A stretch of 64,000 nt of DNA, from NCBI GenBank assembly GCA_027067855.1, contig JAMOUX010000013.1, forward strand, positions 62,001 through 126,000. The letters run 5' to 3'. The DNA is from Candidatus Fermentibacteraceae bacterium (GTDB lineage: Bacteria > Fermentibacterota > Fermentibacteria > Fermentibacterales > JCC-6). The notes beneath the pieces were generated by a model. It was given only the letters and a program-made list of their open reading frames with translations. It did not search any database and was not told the origin of the DNA. A program made the translations under genes and the position numbers. Positions 9,546-18,614 of the stretch are shown in pieces; the stretch's first letter is position 1, and each line of letters begins with the position of its first letter.

Positions 9546-9546
9546 G

Positions 9547-10304
9547 ATGTTCCTGGCAGCCATGATCCTCCTGATGGCCGGTCCCCCCGGCCTGGAAAAA
9601 TGGCCCCTCCGGGTGTTACTGCTCCGGGAGGCCGGCAGACTGTACGAGATGACGGGTGATTATCCTATCGTGGAGATTTCCTACGTTAAGGCCGCGGGAG
9701 CGGATACATCCGGAACGGATGTTCTGGCGGACCTCGGCATGTTTTTCGAAAGACAGGGACGTTTTCCGGTCCGCACCGTAGCTTTCTCCCGGAAATCCGG
9801 CGGCGGAGAAAAGCCAGGGAATGGCCGGTAAAACGTATGAGCCTGCCTCAAGGCCGTTCCGTTCCTTCAACTGGCCTCGGGATGGGATAGGCGTGTAAAT
9901 GCGAACGATTTCCAGCACGGCCGCAGGAAAGGTTCTTGGAGAAGATCGAGTACGGCTCACGCCAGGGGCCGGTTTGGGTCTGGCGGATACGAAGTGGACG
10001 GAGGCCGGGGGAGACCTGCGGACCCGGGACTTGAGTCTCTTCGCAACTGCGAATTTTATTTTCGAGAGGGAGTTATATCCCCTACTGAGGATGTTTAACG
10101 TTTCCCGCGAGGTATTCTTCCCTGCGGAAGATCCCGGTGACGCCGTTTCCTGCGGAGACGTTTTCCTGGAAACGTGAGGTCCCGGATTCTCGAGGGTGAT
10201 CCTTGGGTTGGATATGGATTATACCGGGTTTCCGGAGGTGGAGTCCCGGAACAGATTGGATACCAAGTCGATTGCGTCGGTACGGATTTCAGTATTCCGA
10301 CCGG
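9547..10304 (+). pseudogene. Decayed gene: TPR-like lipid-envelope or secreted protein with barrel-like remnant
   Basis: No intact gene covers this stretch between uppP and the convergent permease. Three short frames follow one another: 9547-9831 begins with a signal-peptide-like start (MFLAAMILLMAGPPG) and a TPR-like stretch (REAGRLYEMTGDYPIVEIS, then FERQGRFPV); 9899-10177 has beta-rich sequence (DLSLFATANFIFERELYP); a third frame from 10174 adds GLYRVSGGGVPEQIGYQV and runs into the 3' end of the permease. The frames differ and none has a good ribosome site except the first. The simplest reading is one former exported protein with TPR repeats, possibly ending in a membrane-associated beta region, broken by frameshifts and stops. 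Separate tiny genes are less likely. Confidence 0.5.
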
Positions 10305-11594
10305 TTACGGCCTGAGAAGTTCGATCACCGGGGTATGCAGTATACGCTTGAAGAAGACGTAGGCGATACTCGAGGAAACCGCCAGCATCACGCCTGTCCC
10401 CACGGCGAGCCATCCCACCGGGAACACGACGAGGCTATCCACCGCCGCTCTCAATACGGGGCTGAGGGAAAGCAGGGCCTTGTCGGCTCCCCACGACAGC
10501 AGGCAGCCGGTGGCCGCCCCGAGAATCATGGAGACTGCGGACATGAAGAGGATCTGGAAGGCGAAAATGGTTGCCAGGCGTTTCTCCGGGGTTCCCAGAG
10601 CGACTAGGACACCCAAGGCGAAACGTCTGTTCTTAAGATCCATTACCAGGGTATGGATGGCGCTGGCGAGAGCGGAAAGCAGGATGGCCGCCGCCAGAGC
10701 GGAAAGAGCGGCGGTCACCGATCCCACCAGTATTTCGGCTTTCTGGGCGATCCCCCTGCGGGTCTCTGCTCTCAGTCCGTAACCTTCCGCCATTCTTACT
10801 ATTTCCGGAACGTCCTCCGCCCGCTTGGCGGTTATCACCAGGGCGCTGTACTTCGTAGGTTCTCCGGGAATGAACAGTTCATTAACCTGGTCCACGAATT
10901 CAAAAGGAGCTCCCAGGGCGAAGAGGTTCATGTTCCTGGAGGTGGCTTCTATTCTGGCCCTTACCGTTATGGGAGGCCTTTCCGTTTCCGCAATCGAACT
11001 CCTGCCCAAGGTTACGGTGCACTCGGTGCCGATTATCCCTTCGGGAGTCAAGCCCAGCAGGTCGTTCGATTCGGCGAATCCGGCGTTGTAAAGCAACAGG
11101 AGATTTTCACTGACCACCAGGGGCAGGAAACGTGACGAGGAATCTTCCAGGGTGTACGACCAGTCTATCTCCTCCAGCAAGGAATCTCCCAGGAAGCTGC
11201 CGGTCACGCCTTCCAGGGTGATGTCCGTGTAATACGGTCGTCCTCCCAGCCGTCCTTTAAGGTACGCCGGGACGCGGGCGTATATCTGGGGATCCACGCG
11301 CTCCACCAGGGGAGATTCCTCCAGTTTCCTCCTTATTTCTTCAGTTATCTCGGTACCGCCTGTTTCGGTTTGAAAGAATCCCGACTGGAGTCCGCGGGGC
11401 GTAACCCTTACCTGCTCGGCGGGAAGGTCGGCGGCCAGGAACCTGTCCAGCAGCCTCCGCACACCGAGACCTATGGATATGAAAAAGACCAGGAGCAGCG
11501 AGGCGACGAAAAGCATGCCCTGGCTGAACACGTAATCCTTCCAGTGGCCCCTATTCCATAGATGAAGCGCCGTTCTCGTTTCAGACCACTTCAT
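10305..11594 (-). CDS. ABC transporter permease, FtsX/MacB/LolC-like
   Basis: 429 residues with the layout of the FtsX/MacB family: one N-terminal membrane segment (about 24-45), a long extracytoplasmic domain (about 50-285), and three membrane segments in the C-terminal 140 residues, including the conserved KNRRFALGVLVALGTPEKRL loop. Relatives move lipoproteins, lipids, peptides or drugs, or transmit signals, rather than importing small solutes. The partner ATPase lies immediately upstream on the same strand and overlaps it by 14 bases. A lipoprotein gene lies further upstream. The cargo is unknown. Confidence 0.85.
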   Translation of the reverse strand: MKWSETRTALHLWNRGHWKDYVFSQGMLFVASLLLVFFISIGLGVRRLLDRFLAADLPAEQVRVTPRGLQSGFFQTETGGTEITEEIRRKLEESPLVERVDPQIYARVPAYLKGRLGGRPYYTDITLEGVTGSFLGDSLLEEIDWSYTLEDSSSRFLPLVVSENLLLLYNAGFAESNDLLGLTPEGIIGTECTVTLGRSSIAETERPPITVRARIEATSRNMNLFALGAPFEFVDQVNELFIPGEPTKYSALVITAKRAEDVPEIVRMAEGYGLRAETRRGIAQKAEILVGSVTAALSALAAAILLSALASAIHTLVMDLKNRRFALGVLVALGTPEKRLATIFAFQILFMSAVSMILGAATGCLLSWGADKALLSLSPVLRAAVDSLVVFPVGWLAVGTGVMLAVSSSIAYVFFKRILHTPVIELLRP

Positions 11595-12258
11595 GAAGCA
11601 TTCCGTCCCTGAGTTCCATGATCCTGTCCGCCCTGTTCAGCACCGCCTTGGAATGTATCACCGCTACCAGAGCGAACCCCTGGTCCTTCCTGAGATCGTC
11701 CAGCAGGTTGAAAAGGGATTGCTCGCTCTCCCTGTCCAGGCTGGCGCTGGGTTCGTCCGCCAGGAGGACCGATGGATAGTTGACCAGACCACGGGCCACG
11801 GCCACTCTCTGCCGCTCTCCCCTGGACAGCAGGCTCGTGGGGGTTTCGTCGGCCCTCACCGACAGTCCGGCCAGTATATGTCGCGCCGTGGTCCTCGCTT
11901 TCTCCGGGTTTTTACCCGAAAAGACGGCGGGCAGTATCACGTTTTCCTCGGCGGTGAGTCTGGGCAGCAGGTGGAAATCCTGGAATACGAATCCCAGGTA
12001 TTCTCTCCTGAGGGCGGCCAATCGGGAGCGCGACAGAGCGGAGACGGGTTTTCCGTCTACTTCCAACATTCCATCGTAGGCAAGATCGTGGGTTCCAAGG
12101 ATGGCAAGGAGGGTACTTTTCCCCACGCCGCTTCTCCCGACGATTGCCAGGAATTCCCCTTCTCGTATGTCGATATCCAGGTTTTTCAGGACCCGTATGC
12201 TGCCGAAACTTTTTTCTATTCCCCGGGCCCTGATTATGTTTTTCAAACCCGGTTCCAT
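11581..12258 (-). CDS. ABC transporter ATP-binding protein (MacB/LolD type)
   Basis: A 225-residue stand-alone ATPase. Walker A is GRSGVGKST (41-49) and Walker B with the catalytic Glu is VLLADEPSASLD. The signature region reads LLSRGERQRVAVARG, so the usual LSGGQ is altered to LSRGE; the QRVAVARG continuation is normal. It should power the permease encoded downstream, whose start lies inside this gene's 3' end. Size and order (ATPase then FtsX-like permease) match LolD-LolC and MacB-type exporters. Confidence 0.88.
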   Translation of the reverse strand: MEPGLKNIIRARGIEKSFGSIRVLKNLDIDIREGEFLAIVGRSGVGKSTLLAILGTHDLAYDGMLEVDGKPVSALSRSRLAALRREYLGFVFQDFHLLPRLTAEENVILPAVFSGKNPEKARTTARHILAGLSVRADETPTSLLSRGERQRVAVARGLVNYPSVLLADEPSASLDRESEQSLFNLLDDLRKDQGFALVAVIHSKAVLNRADRIMELRDGMLHEVV

Positions 12259-12332
12259 TCATTTGCGTCCGTCGAATCCCGGTGATTTTCCGGGGGCGGT
12301 CCCGGTGAGACGTTTTTCCGGACATGACCGTT

Positions 12333-12357
12333 GGTGCATTGCACCATGGAAATGGTG
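12333..12357. repeat. Overlapping inverted repeats in the lipoprotein-ABC gap
   Basis: Two inverted repeats share bases: GGTGCA T TGCACC (12333-12345) and CACCAT GGAA ATGGTG (12342-12357). They cannot pair at the same time, and they sit in the 123-base gap between the lipoprotein stop and the ABC ATPase start on the minus strand. No T-run follows on that strand, so this is not a clear terminator. It may be an operator or chance. Confidence 0.3.
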
Positions 12358-12381
12358 TTTTCCCTCGTTCTCACGGTATTA

Positions 12382-13224
12382 TTACCTCGGGATGTCCGGA
12401 TCGAGGAGATTTTCCAGGTATTCGACGAGAATGTCCGGCGGGATTTCCGAGTCACCGAATCCTACGGTGAGGCTTGTTCTGTTTCCTCCCCGCCTGACCA
12501 TCCGGAATTCCAGCAACAGGTATTCCGGCTCGTCGTCGCGGACGTCCATGCTTAACCTTACGGCCTTGATCCCAGCCCGGGAGATTATACCCCGGATTCG
12601 GTTGAAATATGAAGCCTGCCTTCGGTCCAGCATTCCCGTCGGAATCGCCGAGATGAAACCGATGAAATTCTCCGGTACCAGGATGCTCAGGTCATGGTCC
12701 GACTCGCATACGGATACCAGGTTACTATCCCCGGCAAGGGATTCTTCCCGTTTCATGGAGAGCCATCGGGTCGCCGTCCTGTCGGATCCGGATCCGGTGA
12801 ACAGTGACGTCCATCCGTCCCTTTCCGCCACCGCCCCGCGGATGCTTCCACGCTGATCCGTTATCAGGTAGCCGTTTTCCACCGTATCGGGACGACCGCC
12901 GAGCCGGGAAGCGCAAAGTTCGGCGAGTTCCGCGGGAGAGACGCTCCGTGACAGGAACAACAACCGGGGAGTGAAATCTCCGAGATTCATTCCCAGGAGA
13001 GTTACTCCGACGTCACCTTTCGAGAGCAGTGAATCCAGAAGCGGAATCGGTACGAATTCACCGACGAGCTCTGAAAAGAAGGAGAGGCGGGCTCCTTCTT
13101 CCAGGTGGACGTGCAGGAAACACAGATCGGGAACCTGCGCGAGTTCGGCTTCCATGCCTGCTCCGCCGCATCCCGCAAGTAAAATCGCGACCGCTGCGGT
13201 TACGACGTATGCCCGACCTTTCAT
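12382..13224 (-). CDS. Lipoprotein of unknown function
   Basis: 280 residues. The N-terminus is a lipoprotein signal peptide ending in the lipobox LLAGC, so the mature protein is lipid-anchored, probably in the outer membrane. I recognise no domain in the rest, which is soluble and mixed alpha/beta in character. The start is the ATG at 13222-13224, with AAGGAG five bases upstream; a GTG two codons earlier is less likely. It is followed, after 123 bases, by the ABC ATPase and permease on the same strand, and may be a partner or cargo of that transporter, though the gap means they need not be one transcript. Confidence 0.7.
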   Translation of the reverse strand: MKGRAYVVTAAVAILLAGCGGAGMEAELAQVPDLCFLHVHLEEGARLSFFSELVGEFVPIPLLDSLLSKGDVGVTLLGMNLGDFTPRLLFLSRSVSPAELAELCASRLGGRPDTVENGYLITDQRGSIRGAVAERDGWTSLFTGSGSDRTATRWLSMKREESLAGDSNLVSVCESDHDLSILVPENFIGFISAIPTGMLDRRQASYFNRIRGIISRAGIKAVRLSMDVRDDEPEYLLLEFRMVRRGGNRTSLTVGFGDSEIPPDILVEYLENLLDPDIPR

Positions 13225-13331
13225 TGACACTCCTTCGTCCGGTTGATAGCTTTCAGCCGCTCCAACGCTACAGGGTTTATTCGGTTCTCGTCAATATCGG
13301 AATGCAGGGAATCGGGCAAGGTAATGTGATA

Positions 13332-13360
13332 TTGACAGGGCAGACGGAATGAACTATGCT
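13332..13360 (+). promoter_or_regulatory. Sigma70-type promoter for the tRNA-tuf-ribosomal block
   Basis: TTGACA at 13332-13337 and TATGCT at 13355-13360 are separated by 17 bases, close to a textbook sigma70 promoter. Transcription should begin near 13367, a few bases before the first tRNA (13374). It is the best promoter I can see for the whole block to 45.8 kb. Confidence 0.85.
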
Positions 13361-13373
13361 CCAGGTTCGCTTC

Positions 13374-13449
13374 GCTGGCGTAGCTCAACTGGTAGAGCAG
13401 CTGATTTGTAATCAGCAGGTTATGGGTTCAAGTCCCTTCGCCAGCTCCA
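13374..13449 (+). tRNA. tRNA-Thr (TGT)
   Basis: A 76-base cloverleaf. Acceptor arms GCTGGCG and CGCCAGC pair fully. The anticodon stem GCTGA/TCAGC holds the loop TTTGTAA, giving anticodon TGT, which reads ACA. The discriminator is T and CCA is encoded (13447-13449). It is the first of four tRNAs before tuf. Confidence 0.95.
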
Positions 13450-13495
13450 TGGCGTTAAGAGGGTGTTTTAAACGTATAGATAACCGGTTGAACAT

Positions 13496-13581
13496 GGCGA
13501 GGTTCCCGAGCGGTCAAAGGGGGCAGACTGTAAATCTGTTGGCAATGGCCTTCGGTGGTTCGAATCCACCCCTCGCCACCA
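13496..13581 (+). tRNA. tRNA-Tyr (GTA)
   Basis: An 86-base tRNA with the long variable arm of bacterial tRNA-Tyr. Acceptor arms GGCGAGG and CCTCGCC pair; the anticodon loop CTGTAAA gives GTA. Discriminator A and encoded CCA end at 13581. Confidence 0.95.
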
Positions 13582-13629
13582 TGCCGGAGAATGTAGGTCC
13601 GGGGTACCCCGGTGGGAAAATGACGGTTG

Positions 13630-13705
13630 GCGGGAGTAGCTCAGCCGGCAGAGCATCAGCCTTCCAAGCTGAGGGTCGCGGGTTCGATCCCCGTCTCCCG
13701 CTCCA
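13630..13705 (+). tRNA. tRNA-Gly (TCC)
   Basis: A 76-base tRNA with acceptor arms GCGGGAG and CTCCCGC. The anticodon loop CTTCCAA gives TCC, reading GGA/GGG. Discriminator T; CCA is encoded at 13703-13705. Confidence 0.95.
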
Positions 13706-13757
13706 GCCGCAGAGTTCCGTGAGAACCGGGTGTTTCCGGTGGGATGGCGGAAGTCGG

Positions 13758-13833
<76 letters not shown>

Positions 13834-13897
13834 TCCGGACGTAGTGAAAGATTTGTAGACAGCTCGAGAGTACAGGGCAGAAAGAAAAGGAGACGAC

Positions 13898-15097
13898 ATG
13901 GCCAAGGAGAAGTTTGAGAGGACCAAACCTCACGTAAATGTGGGCACCATCGGGCATATCGACCATGGTAAGACCACTCTCACCGCAGCCATAACGAAGT
14001 GCCTGGCGACCCAGAATGAAAATGTCAAATTCGTGGAATTCGACCAGATCGACAACGCTCCCGAGGAGAAGAAGCGTGGAATAACCATCGCGACTTCCCA
14101 CCAGGAGTACGAGACCGCCAACAGGCATTACGCCCACGTGGACTGTCCGGGCCATGCGGACTACATCAAGAACATGATAACCGGTGCCGCGCAGATGGAT
14201 GGTGCGATTCTTGTTATCGCCGCGAACGATGGTGTCATGGAGCAGACCAAGGAGCACGTCCTCCTTGCCAGGCAGGTGAATGTGCCCAGGATAGTTGTCT
14301 TCCTCAACAAGGTCGACATGGTGGAGGACGAGGAACTCCTGGAACTGGTAGAGATGGAAGTCACCGAGCTTCTCGAGAAGTATGGTTTTGATCCCGAATC
14401 CCCCGTAATCAGGGGTAGCGCCCTCAAGGCCTTGAACTCGGACGGTCGTCCCGAGACCGAGGACGCCAAATGCATATACGAACTCATGGACGCGGTGGAC
14501 GAGTGGATACCCACTCCCCAGCGCGAGACCGACAAGCCTTTCCTCATGCCCGTCGAGGACGTGTTCTCCATCGAGGGCAGGGGTACCGTTGGTACCGGAA
14601 GGATAGAGCGTGGAATAATCCACACCGGAGACAAGGTCGAAATAGTCGGTATACGTGATACCATCGAAACGGTGTGCACCGGAGTGGAAATGTTCCGCAA
14701 AATACTCGACGAGGGTCAGGCCGGTGATAACGTCGGGTTGCTCCTCAGGGGAGTTAAGAAGGACAGACTCGAGAGAGGTATGGTTATAGCCAAGCCCGGT
14801 TCCGTGACTCCTCACACCGAGTTCATCGCCAATATCATAGTGCTCAGCGAGAAGGAAGGCGGCAGGAAGAAACATTTCAAGTCCGGTTACCGTCCCCAGT
14901 TTTACTTCAGGACCACGGACGTTACCGGTGAGATAGATCTTCCCGAAGGACGTGAAATGGCTCTTCCGGGAGACAATATCGACGGGGTAAAGATAACCCT
15001 CATAACTCCCATAGCCATGGAGGAGGGTCTCAGGTTCGCTATCCGTGAGGGCGGCAGGACCGTCGGTCACGGTGTCGTAGACAAGATATTGAAGTAG
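13898..15097 (+). CDS. tuf: Elongation factor Tu
   Basis: 399 residues, full length. EF-Tu delivers aminoacyl-tRNA to the ribosome as a GTP complex. GHIDHGKT (19-26), DCPGH and NKVD form the GTP site; the effector loop RGITIATSH and the beta-barrel domains II and III are intact. AAGGAG lies seven bases before the ATG. The str genes rpsL-rpsG-fusA, 12 kb downstream, lack the usual second tuf, so this may be the only copy. It sits in the tRNA-tuf-rpmG-tRNA-Trp-secE-nusG arrangement. Confidence 0.98.
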   Translation: MAKEKFERTKPHVNVGTIGHIDHGKTTLTAAITKCLATQNENVKFVEFDQIDNAPEEKKRGITIATSHQEYETANRHYAHVDCPGHADYIKNMITGAAQMDGAILVIAANDGVMEQTKEHVLLARQVNVPRIVVFLNKVDMVEDEELLELVEMEVTELLEKYGFDPESPVIRGSALKALNSDGRPETEDAKCIYELMDAVDEWIPTPQRETDKPFLMPVEDVFSIEGRGTVGTGRIERGIIHTGDKVEIVGIRDTIETVCTGVEMFRKILDEGQAGDNVGLLLRGVKKDRLERGMVIAKPGSVTPHTEFIANIIVLSEKEGGRKKHFKSGYRPQFYFRTTDVTGEIDLPEGREMALPGDNIDGVKITLITPIAMEEGLRFAIREGGRTVGHGVVDKILK

Positions 15098-15117
15098 TAA
15101 CGAAGACGGGACCAGCA

Positions 15118-15267
15118 GTGAGGGTAATAGTCACATTGGCCTGCCAGGAGTGCAGAAGGCGGAACTACACCACTACCAAGAACCGTCGGACCACCACGGG
15201 CAGACTCGAGTTGAAGAAGTACTGTAGGTTTTGCGGTAAGCATACCCTTCACAGGGAAACCAAGTAG
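15118..15267 (+). CDS. rpmG: 50S ribosomal protein L33
   Basis: A 49-residue protein translated from the GTG at 15118. It begins [12 protein letters not shown] and ends HTLHRETK, with two Cys pairs (C9/C12 and C36/C39) that mark the zinc-binding form of L33. It lies between tuf and tRNA-Trp, the usual place. The ribosome site is weak, so it may depend on coupling to tuf translation. Confidence 0.95.
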   Translation: MRVIVTLACQECRRRNYTTTKNRRTTTGRLELKKYCRFCGKHTLHRETK

Positions 15268-15284
15268 TCGACGGGAAATTGCGC

Positions 15285-15360
15285 AGGGCAGTAGCACAAT
15301 TGGCAGTGCACCGGACTCCAAATCCGGCGGTTGAGGGTTCGAGTCCTTCCTGCCCTGCCA
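15285..15360 (+). tRNA. tRNA-Trp (CCA)
   Basis: A 76-base tRNA with acceptor arms AGGGCAG and CTGCCCT. The anticodon loop CTCCAAA gives CCA. Discriminator G; 3' CCA encoded at 15358-15360. It lies between rpmG and secE, as in many bacteria. Confidence 0.95.
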
Positions 15361-15387
15361 GGCTTCCCGGAGGCCGGTTGGATTTTC

Positions 15388-15645
15388 ATGGAAGAGGACG
15401 CGTGGAAAATGGGTTCTAAAAAGGATCGGGGCGGGAACGTTCTGGTCAGGTGGGTCAGGGCCGGAATCCAGTTCCTGGGAGAGGTCAAGGGTGAACTGGC
15501 CAAGGTGGCGTGGCCCACTAAACAGGAAGTGGTGGCATCCACCTGGGTGGTCATATTCGCTGTCGCCGTGACCGCCGTTTGGATTTTCGTGTCGGACCAG
15601 TTTGCTTCCCTGCTCATAAATGGTCTTGTGAGGCTCATACACTAG
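15388..15645 (+). CDS. secE: Preprotein translocase subunit SecE
   Basis: An 85-residue, single-helix SecE. The conserved amphipathic stretch (FLGEVKGELAKVAWPTKQEV) leads into one membrane segment (about residues 57-80). SecE clamps SecY in the SecYEG channel; secY and secG are also in this window. The ATG at 15388 is used because longer frames run into tRNA-Trp; an ATG at 15409 with GAGGA upstream is an alternative. Confidence 0.93.
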   Translation: MEEDAWKMGSKKDRGGNVLVRWVRAGIQFLGEVKGELAKVAWPTKQEVVASTWVVIFAVAVTAVWIFVSDQFASLLINGLVRLIH

Positions 15646-15676
15646 GATTGCTGCCGTCCCAGCTAGGAATGGGAAT

Positions 15677-16294
15677 ATGCCGGAAGACGTTAAGGTAGAA
15701 GAAAACGACGGACAGGTAGAGAACGGGGAAGTGGGAGCCGCCGAGCCGGAGGAGAAGGATGACGCCAGGTTTTCCTGGTACGTGGTGAACTCGTTTTCCG
15801 GGTACGAAGGCAGGGTGAAAGCGTTTCTCGAAGGCCCCCTGAGCAAGAAATATCCCGGGAGAGTGGGTGAAGTACTCATCCCTGTGCAGGAAGTCACCTC
15901 CAATGTTCGGGGAAGGAAGACTTCGAGAAAGAAGAAGCTGTACCCGGGTTATGTCTTCGCTCAGTTCGACCTTACCCAGGAGATGATCATGGACATAAGG
16001 GCCATGACCAACGTCAGCGGATTCCCGCCGATGAACCGCGGGAAACCGGAACCGCTGTCCGAAGAGGATATGAAGCGTATCAGGGGTCAGGTCGACGGTG
16101 CCGAAAAGAACAAGGTCGTCAGGGTACCCTATTCGGTGGGACAGACCGTCAGGGTGGTCGAGGGTCCTTTCAAGAATTTTACCGGCGTGGTGGAGGCTAT
16201 AAATCCGGAGCGGGGCAGGGTAAGGATAATCTTTACCATATTCGGTCGAAAGGCCCCGGTGGAAATAGACTTTTCGCAGGTTAGACCGGTCTAG
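15677..16294 (+). CDS. nusG: Transcription termination/antitermination factor NusG
   Basis: 205 residues. The NGN domain ([19 protein letters not shown] onward) binds the RNA polymerase clamp, and the C-terminal KOW domain ([20 protein letters not shown]) contacts Rho or ribosomal protein S10. An acidic extension of about 30 residues precedes the NGN domain, which is longer than the E. coli form. The site AGGAATGGGA leads the ATG. It is followed by a 98-base leader before rplK. Confidence 0.96.
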   Translation: MPEDVKVEENDGQVENGEVGAAEPEEKDDARFSWYVVNSFSGYEGRVKAFLEGPLSKKYPGRVGEVLIPVQEVTSNVRGRKTSRKKKLYPGYVFAQFDLTQEMIMDIRAMTNVSGFPPMNRGKPEPLSEEDMKRIRGQVDGAEKNKVVRVPYSVGQTVRVVEGPFKNFTGVVEAINPERGRVRIIFTIFGRKAPVEIDFSQVRPV

Positions 16295-16310
16295 GAGACC
16301 GTTTAATAGA

Positions 16311-16328
16311 GGAAGGCCGGTGCCTTCC
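16311..16328 (+). promoter_or_regulatory. Hairpin in the nusG-rplK leader (possible L1 site)
   Basis: The 98 bases between nusG and rplK hold GGAAGG CCGGTG CCTTCC (16311-16328) plus further GC-rich sequence. In many bacteria L1 represses rplK-rplA by binding this leader. The position fits, but I could not match the L1 recognition loop, so this is inference. Confidence 0.3.
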
Positions 16329-16392
16329 GTTCGAAGGATGGCTTCCGCGGCCAGTATGGGGAGGCTGCGGTAGTCGGAAAGGAGTGCTTGCC

Positions 16393-16818
16393 ATGGCCAA
16401 AAAAGTGATTGGTATGGTAAAGCTTCAGTTACCCGCAGGGCAGGCTACGCCGGCGCCCCCCGTAGGTCCCGCGTTGGGACAGTACGGGATAAACCTCGCC
16501 GGCTTCTGCAAGGAGTTCAATGCCAGGACCCGTGGCAGTGAAGGATTGATTATCCCTGCAGTGGTAACGATCTATAAGGACAGAAGCTTTACCTTTATTC
16601 TGAAATCCCCTCCTGCTTCGGTGCTTTTGAAGAGGGCCGCCGGGTTGGCCAAGGGGTCCCCCGAGTCGAACCGCCAGAAGGTGGGAACCGTTACCAGGGC
16701 GCAACTCATGGAGATAGTGAAAATGAAGCAGAAGGATCTGAACGCTGCTTCGATGGAGAGCGCCATGTCCATGATAGCCGGCACGGCCAGGAGCATGGGC
16801 ATAGAGGTGGTGGACTGA
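16393..16818 (+). CDS. rplK: 50S ribosomal protein L11
   Basis: 141 residues, normal length. [20 protein letters not shown] and [19 protein letters not shown] form the Pro-rich N-terminal domain that contacts translation factors; the C-terminal domain binds 23S rRNA at the GTPase centre. AAAGGAG lies eight bases before the ATG at 16393. Confidence 0.97.
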   Translation: MAKKVIGMVKLQLPAGQATPAPPVGPALGQYGINLAGFCKEFNARTRGSEGLIIPAVVTIYKDRSFTFILKSPPASVLLKRAAGLAKGSPESNRQKVGTVTRAQLMEIVKMKQKDLNAASMESAMSMIAGTARSMGIEVVD

Positions 16819-16819
16819 C

Positions 16820-17524
16820 ATGGGTAGGACTAGCAAAAGATTTCGCCAGGTGCGGGAGAAGGTGGACAGGTCCAAGAGATATGATCTTGACGAGACGTGT
16901 CGGCTGGTTAAGGAACTGGCGACCGCTCATTTCGACGAGACGGTGGAAGTTGCGGTAAACCTGAACGTTAACCCCAAGCACGCCGATCAGATGATACGCG
17001 GTTCCTGCGTGTTGCCCAACGGTACCGGAAAGAATGTCAGGGTCGCCGTGTTCGCTACCGGCGAGAAAGCCGATCAGGCGCGGGAGGCGGGCGCCGACAT
17101 AGTAGGTGATGAAGACCTGGCCGAGAAGATCCGGGAGGGATGGCTGGAATTCGATGTGGTCATCGCGAGCCCGGACATGATGAGGATCGTGGGAAAACTG
17201 GGCAGGATCCTGGGTCCCAGGGGTCTCATGCCGAACCCCAAGACCGGAACTATAACCGACGATGTCGCCGGAGCGGTACGGGAGGCCAAGGCCGGAAAGA
17301 TCAACTTCAGGGTGGACAAGACGGGAAACCTGCACGTGCCTGTGGGCAAGGTGAGTTTTGACGAGAAGGCGCTGGCTGAGAATATCATGTCCTTTTATGA
17401 GAAGATCCTTCAACTCAGGCCTTCCACGGTCAAGGGGCAGTACATGAAGAACCTATCAGTTTCCTCCACTATGGGGCCCGGGATAAAGGTCGATCTGGCC
17501 GATCTCAGGTCCAGAATTCGATAG
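16820..17524 (+). CDS. rplA: 50S ribosomal protein L1
   Basis: 234 residues, full length. The family signature around [19 protein letters not shown] is intact. L1 forms the mobile stalk at the ribosomal E site and commonly represses its own operon. It starts two bases after the L11 stop, so the two are translationally coupled. Confidence 0.97.
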   Translation: MGRTSKRFRQVREKVDRSKRYDLDETCRLVKELATAHFDETVEVAVNLNVNPKHADQMIRGSCVLPNGTGKNVRVAVFATGEKADQAREAGADIVGDEDLAEKIREGWLEFDVVIASPDMMRIVGKLGRILGPRGLMPNPKTGTITDDVAGAVREAKAGKINFRVDKTGNLHVPVGKVSFDEKALAENIMSFYEKILQLRPSTVKGQYMKNLSVSSTMGPGIKVDLADLRSRIR

Positions 17525-17537
17525 GTAGGTGATATAC

Positions 17538-18077
17538 ATGGCTGTTACCAGGATACAGAAAGAGAAAACGGTAGAGGTTCTGGTGGACGAACTCTCCAGG
17601 GCCGGATCGATCATCCTTACCGATTTCACCGGTATCAACGTGGCGGACATGACCGAACTCAGGTCCGGCATGAGGGAAAACGAAGTGACTTTCAAGGTGG
17701 TCAAGAACACTCTCCTCAGGAGGATTTTCCGGGAGATGGAAATTTCCGAGGACGAGGATGTCTACCGTTTGATGGAGGGCCCCACCGCCTTGGCGTACGC
17801 CGGCGACGAGGTCATACCCATTAAAATGATAAAGAAGTTCGCCGAGGCTCACAAAGGTCTCCCGATAGTGAAGGGGGGCCTGGTTTCAGGATCCTCCTAC
17901 GGGGTCGAGGAACTGATGAAACTTGCGGAGACTCCTTCGAGGGAGGAACTGCTGGCCAAATTCATGGGCTCGGCCATGTCTCCGCTGCAAGGTTTCGTGA
18001 CCGTGAGCAGCGGAATAATCAAGAAACTCCTGTACGCGCTCAATGCGGTCAAGGAAAGCAAAGAGAACCAGGCATGA
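17538..18077 (+). CDS. rplJ: 50S ribosomal protein L10
   Basis: 179 residues; anchors the L7/L12 stalk to the ribosome. [15 protein letters not shown] and [11 protein letters not shown] are the usual rRNA-binding segments; the C-terminal helix carries L7/L12 dimers. AGGTGA is five bases before the ATG at 17538. Only 13 bases separate it from rplA, so the long L10-binding leader found upstream of rplJ in many bacteria has no room here. Confidence 0.97.
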   Translation: MAVTRIQKEKTVEVLVDELSRAGSIILTDFTGINVADMTELRSGMRENEVTFKVVKNTLLRRIFREMEISEDEDVYRLMEGPTALAYAGDEVIPIKMIKKFAEAHKGLPIVKGGLVSGSSYGVEELMKLAETPSREELLAKFMGSAMSPLQGFVTVSSGIIKKLLYALNAVKESKENQA

Positions 18078-18123
18078 AAGCCGGCGGCCTCCGTGGTGCC
18101 GCAACAGTATGGAGGATGGAAAA

Positions 18124-18504
18124 ATGAGTGAACTGAAGAAGGCTGACATCATTGAGGCTATTTCCAAGATGACCGTTCTGGAACTGGCCGAGCTCGTCGA
18201 GGAAATGGAAGAGAAGTTCGGAGTGTCCGCCGCGGCTCCGGTAGCCGCCGTCGTAGCCGCACCCGCGGCAGATGCGGGTTCCGCCGAGGAAAAAACCGAG
18301 TTCGACGTGATACTCGAAGATTTCGGAGCGAAGAAGATTCCAGTCATCAAGATCGTAAAGGATGCTCTGGAACTTAACCTCAAGGAGGCTAAGGAACTCG
18401 TGGACAAGGCTCCTTCGACCCTTCGCGAAGGTATGGAGAAGGAAGAGGCGGAGGCTCTCAAGAAACAACTGGAGGAAGCCGGCGCCACGGTAACGCTCAA
18501 GTAA
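18124..18504 (+). CDS. rplL: 50S ribosomal protein L7/L12
   Basis: 126 residues. An N-terminal dimerisation helix, an Ala-rich hinge (about 38-55) and the factor-binding C-terminal domain ([20 protein letters not shown], then [14 protein letters not shown]) are all present. GGAGG is eight bases before the ATG at 18124. It is followed by a strong hairpin before rpoB. Confidence 0.97.
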   Translation: MSELKKADIIEAISKMTVLELAELVEEMEEKFGVSAAAPVAAVVAAPAADAGSAEEKTEFDVILEDFGAKKIPVIKIVKDALELNLKEAKELVDKAPSTLREGMEKEEAEALKKQLEEAGATVTLK

Positions 18505-18517
18505 GTCCCGGATCGTT

Positions 18518-18571
18518 GAACGGCGGGGGAAGGGTGGAGACTTCCCTCGCCGTTCGTGCCGCTGCTTTTTT
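18518..18571 (+). terminator. 15-bp hairpin with T-run between rplL and rpoB (attenuator or processing site)
   Basis: Arms at 18518-18532 and 18541-18555 pair over 15 positions (one G-T) around an 8-base loop. T-run 18565-18570 follows after a 9-base gap. In E. coli the same gap holds a partial terminator and RNase III site that lower rpoBC expression relative to the ribosomal proteins; the position and shape suggest the same job here. The gap before the T-run makes read-through likely. Confidence 0.7.
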
Positions 18572-18614
18572 GTAAATTCGACTTCACTTCCTAGCAAGGG
18601 TGAGGAGTGATCAG

